Assembly (NCBI RefSeq): GCF_019649055.1
Contig: NW_026570234.1
Location: 620,001 to 684,000, forward strand
From: Paramacrobiotus metropolitanus
Taxonomy: Eukaryota; Tardigrada; Eutardigrada; Parachela; Macrobiotidae
DNA: 64,000 bases
Direction of reading: 5' to 3'
Both the position numbers and the translations under genes were made by a program. Below, in pieces: positions 60,911 to 64,000 of this stretch (positions are counted from its first letter, which is position 1; each line of letters starts with the position of its first letter). Under the pieces are notes generated by a model that made no database searches, was not told where the DNA came from, and was given only the letters and a program-made list of their open reading frames with translations.

Positions 60911-62732
60911 TTGTGTTTCGGAATGCGCACATGGTGTGTACCTACCTGGTGATAACAGTGAGAACGGTGTAGTTCGAGTTCGGAATTCTTGATTGCGAAA
61001 ACCCAGACGCGGGTGTAGCTGCCCTCGCGTTCTGCTGATTTTTGTGTTTTTGCATATTTGATGTGCCTTAGAGTTTTCCTGGTTTCATCATTTTTCTCTC
61101 TAACATTCCATTTTTTGATCTCACAAATTGTTGATGTTTAATTTAACTGCTGTACTTAGAATTAACGATCTGAATTGTGTGAACGAATTCGGTCTTTTGG
61201 CCAAAGGATTTTGCCATTAATTTTGTGATTTTTTGTATGCTACTGCAGTAAATTTTTTGCAATATTAAACTCAAAAGCCACATCTGTTCTGGGAATTACA
61301 ATTTTTGATTGGACTATTTTGCGACAGCAGAACGTTATAAAAATGGATCGAATGCGTAAGTTAACACTTTTTTAGCAAACATAACTGGAGGAGTAAGAAA
61401 ATAAATGGTTTTAATAAACGGGCATGCATAAAAATTGATACGTCTTACTAATTGTACCAGTGTACACCGCTGCCATGCTGCTAGCGGGATGTCATGGGCG
61501 AGCACGAGTTATAAGTAAAACGTCTTTTTTTACCGCATCAATGAACGTTCTTTACGTTTAGTAATTTGTTAGAAGGTAATCGTTAATTAGGAACGCTTTC
61601 AATAACCTTGCCCAATTAAGAAATTTACATTTTAGTAATATTAAGTGTAGTACTTACAGATATTGTACAACGATTATTGCAAAATACATATGCACATTAA
61701 TACGGTACTGTACCGCATTAGTGCTTTTGTACAACTGTTCCGCATTAATTCCTTTCACTTTGTAACGCAATATTCACGTACATAATTAACCGTGTGACTT
61801 CGCTGACTTAAAATTTTAGCGACTTCCAATAATTTGCGGTCAGCATGTGCTAAACAGTTTGGTTCACAAGCCAACAGTTAACCAGCATTCAAACCTTCCA
61901 GGTTTGTACTTTGTACAAGCTTAAATATAATACAGATACTCACTAAAGGGCTTTTAAGGGCTGTAATTTACTGTCGTCATAATCATAATGTATGCACGTC
62001 AACATTACCAAAGAAATTAATGAAACAAACTTGCATTATACAATTAAAAGTTGTGCTGGAAAAGTTATACTGCCAACGAAAAATATCTGCTACAGGAATC
62101 TGCAGCTTAACATATAGATACTTCTAGATATAGATAGGTTAACATATAGATAAGTATAGATATATTGTACTTACATCGCTCGTGTAACCGTGTTTTTCAT
62201 CAGTATCAGCTTTATTACCGCGATATGATTAATTTTGTAGGGATATTCAGTCTTTGTGTAAGTATTCATTCCATCTTAATATTAACTTAGGAAATTCCAG
62301 GTAGAAATTAATTTTTTTACGTAATGTGAGCTGTTTTATCAACTTACAAAATCTGTTTTAGTCAATGAACGGATGTACAATACCGTACCACAGTACCGCG
62401 TGCTCTTCTCAATCCCGTCTCATACTACTGTATTATGTGCTGGCCTGCACTTCCCAGATTCGCTACCGTAGTACAGAGGAAGCGTTTTTCTCAGCTTGCA
62501 GTTTTCGCACTCATAAACCGTAAACACACTTATTGCGCAGGTATCAACAAAACCGATCGTGTTTATTTGTGTACTTGCTATACTGAAGAATGTCTGTGCT
62601 GGTTTTCTCTGTGTTTATGTTAAGTTGTTTGGATTTTGACATAATCAAGCGTCTTCATCCATCCGAAGATCTCGGGATAATTTGATATCTTGGTGCAGAC
62701 GCTCAGACATTGATGGTATTTCAGGCAGATCA
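60911..62732. other. intergenic region before Numb
   Basis: AT-rich. It should hold the 3' UTR of the Ig/mucin gene and the Numb promoter. An imperfect run of agata units lies near 62110-62165. No coding signal recognised. Confidence 0.45.
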
Positions 62733-62882
62733 ATGGATCGCATCAGGCGAAGTATTCGGCAGTCCTTTCGCCGTTCCAAGAAAGCTCCATCATCGGCCTC
62801 ATCAGGCGAAAGTGCTCAGCCTCCACAATGGAGTAATGATGAGGTAGCAGTTCGTGCTGGAAACTGCTCATTCCAAGTCAAG
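62733..62882 (+). CDS. NUMB: Numb, first PTB-domain exon (partial)
   Basis: Reading from ATG 62733: [20 protein letters not shown], then a short Ser-rich insert, [12 protein letters not shown] and NCSFQVK before a donor (AAG|gtaagg) at 62883. Fly Numb begins its conserved part with MDRLRRSFRDSFRRRKD and HQWQADEEAVR, then CSFSVKYLG, so this is the basic membrane-binding N-terminus plus the start of the PTB domain. Numb is an endocytic adaptor that antagonises Notch after asymmetric cell division. An acceptor-like tatttcag sits at 62718-62725 just before the exon, so an upstream exon with an alternative N-terminus may exist. The remaining PTB exons are not seen before 64000 and presumably lie beyond the window. 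Confidence 0.85.
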
Positions 62883-64000
62883 GTAAGGAATGTTGTGCTA
62901 CAAAGTGTGGCTTAAACTACAGTATAAAGCAGGCTTATAAGCTAAGTTGGGACAAAAACCAAGAGTACGTAGTGACTGCCAGCGAGTAATTAGACTCTGT
63001 CATCGTTGAACATTATTTTGAATTTTACATGTCAGTAAATTGATTATCATAAAAATTTTTAATCACTAAAATGACTTTTCGAGACTGTGTATCAAGAAAA
63101 GACAGTGTCACTAACGTTTGGCTCAGGGCAAGGCTCTTACGTAAGAAGAGACGCTGGCGTCCTGTGTTTATCCTGACTGTGATCTTTTTTGTTGACATTT
63201 GCGTGTTTTGCAAACAGTCGGTCATTAGAGCAGACCTTTTTTATTTGAAATTGGTTTTAATAGCTTGTCGCAGAGGCAGTAATTTAATAAAATGGTTGTG
63301 GATAGCGATTGTGTTTGTTGTGTGATTCAAGGCCGGCTTTTTATTTCGATTAGATTTTAATGGTGGAACTAGGTCCGTTCGAGTTAAAAATGTTTTTTGT
63401 AGAAGTATGTGAGAATAAATGCTGCACTGCATGCGTTCTGGGTTGGGTAATGGCTGCTTATGTATTTGATCGAGATCTAATTTACAAGTTAGTAAGATTT
63501 CTTACTAGCTTTGATAAAATGTTAACCGAAAAAGAAGTGTAGTATTAAAATTGTAGTACCTGCTATGATAGTACTACAATTTAATATTTCGCTACGTAAT
63601 TACCTGTAGAAGCTGGGTTGATGTAGGAAGGTCTCATTATGCTACTTGAAAATTCATGAATACTTACGTTTAAATGTTTTTCTCAAAAATTGAGAAGGCT
63701 GGTTATTATATTGTTCTTGCGGTTCGTGAATACCAAAAGATTGGTTAGAACAAGATTCTTGCATTTCGATAAACTTTCTTACAAACTTACATAATAGAAT
63801 TCTAGAAGTCTTATACACGGATAATGTAAGTAAAAGCTGTAGATACGCATTTTACATTGTTTATACTGTTTTTTTTTTGCGCCCACTGCGATGATACTGA
63901 TAAAGAACTTTTAATCCACTGACGCATAAAATGGTTTTGTTATCGCGATGTTTATGCATTGTGAAGAGGGGACTTTCGGGCGGAAAGTTTGAGAGAGAGT
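62883..64000. other. Numb first intron (open end)
   Basis: No further Numb exon is recognisable. A plus-strand frame at 63071-63325 is hydrophobic and basic but has no family resemblance or start context. Confidence 0.5.

Noticed and set aside
63071-63325. 84-aa hydrophobic plus-strand ORF in the Numb intron
   Set aside because: It does not continue the PTB domain and has no family resemblance.
1-64000. CRISPR arrays, prokaryotic operons, ribosome binding sites
   Set aside because: The DNA is eukaryotic with introns throughout, and no regularly spaced repeat array is present.

Overview
The window is eukaryotic, metazoan nuclear DNA. Genes are split by many short GT-AG introns (mostly about 50-500 nt, plus one GC-AG intron), intergenic DNA is AT-rich, and Numb, POFUT1, HIRA, TMTC and OATP relatives point to an animal. 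Gene spacing and intron size fit a compact ecdysozoan genome. A tardigrade is my best guess, but nothing in the sequence proves it. Coding regions were rebuilt by hand from splice signals, frame continuity and protein-family similarity, so exon edges can be off by a few bases even where the gene identity is secure.

Layout. 0.1-1.1 kb (-): small disordered NPF/PxxP adaptor. 2.2-7.1 kb (+): HIRA histone chaperone. 7.5-9.3 kb (-): protein O-fucosyltransferase 1. 10.0-11.8 kb (+): TLDc/OXR1-like protein. 12.5-14.7 kb (-): leucine-rich-repeat membrane protein. 16.0-19.6 kb (-): OATP/SLCO-like transporter. 20.4-26.0 kb (-): two tandem flavin monooxygenases. 26.7-31.0 kb (-): ribonucleotide reductase large subunit. 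33.2-34.4 kb (-): eIF3i. 35.2-37.0 kb (+): mitochondrial GrpE. 41.8-46.9 kb (+): TMTC3-like O-mannosyltransferase. 48.4-51.1 kb (+): stand-alone PAW-domain protein. 52.5-53.3 kb (-): PIGBOS1-like microprotein followed at once by a second single-pass membrane protein ORF. 54.8-55.7 kb (+): unknown Arg/Pro-rich protein. 56.5-57.1 kb (-): secreted WAP-like cysteine-rich peptide. 59.1-60.9 kb (+): Ig domain, acidic and mucin-like protein with a probable GPI signal. 62.7 kb (+): first PTB exon of Numb, the rest lying outside the window.

Non-genic structure. Three elements with terminal inverted repeats and target-site duplications are visible: 31775-32510 (8-bp TSD), 37957-38960 (3-bp TTA TSD) and 57662-58551 (8-bp TSD, with a long perfect-looking hairpin nested inside). 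The ribonucleotide reductase gene carries a decayed tandem copy of one exon and shows no recognisable N-terminal ATP-cone. The TMTC gene has an apparent one-base frameshift.

The genes are mostly unrelated housekeeping or membrane genes and form no operon-like pathway. The one candidate for coupled expression is the microprotein/membrane-protein pair at 52.5-53.3 kb, whose two ORFs are separated by 3 nt. POFUT1 and Numb are both Notch-pathway genes but lie 53 kb apart. Conserved heterochromatin, replication, translation and mitochondrial genes (HIRA, RRM1, eIF3i, GrpE) make up the stable background.
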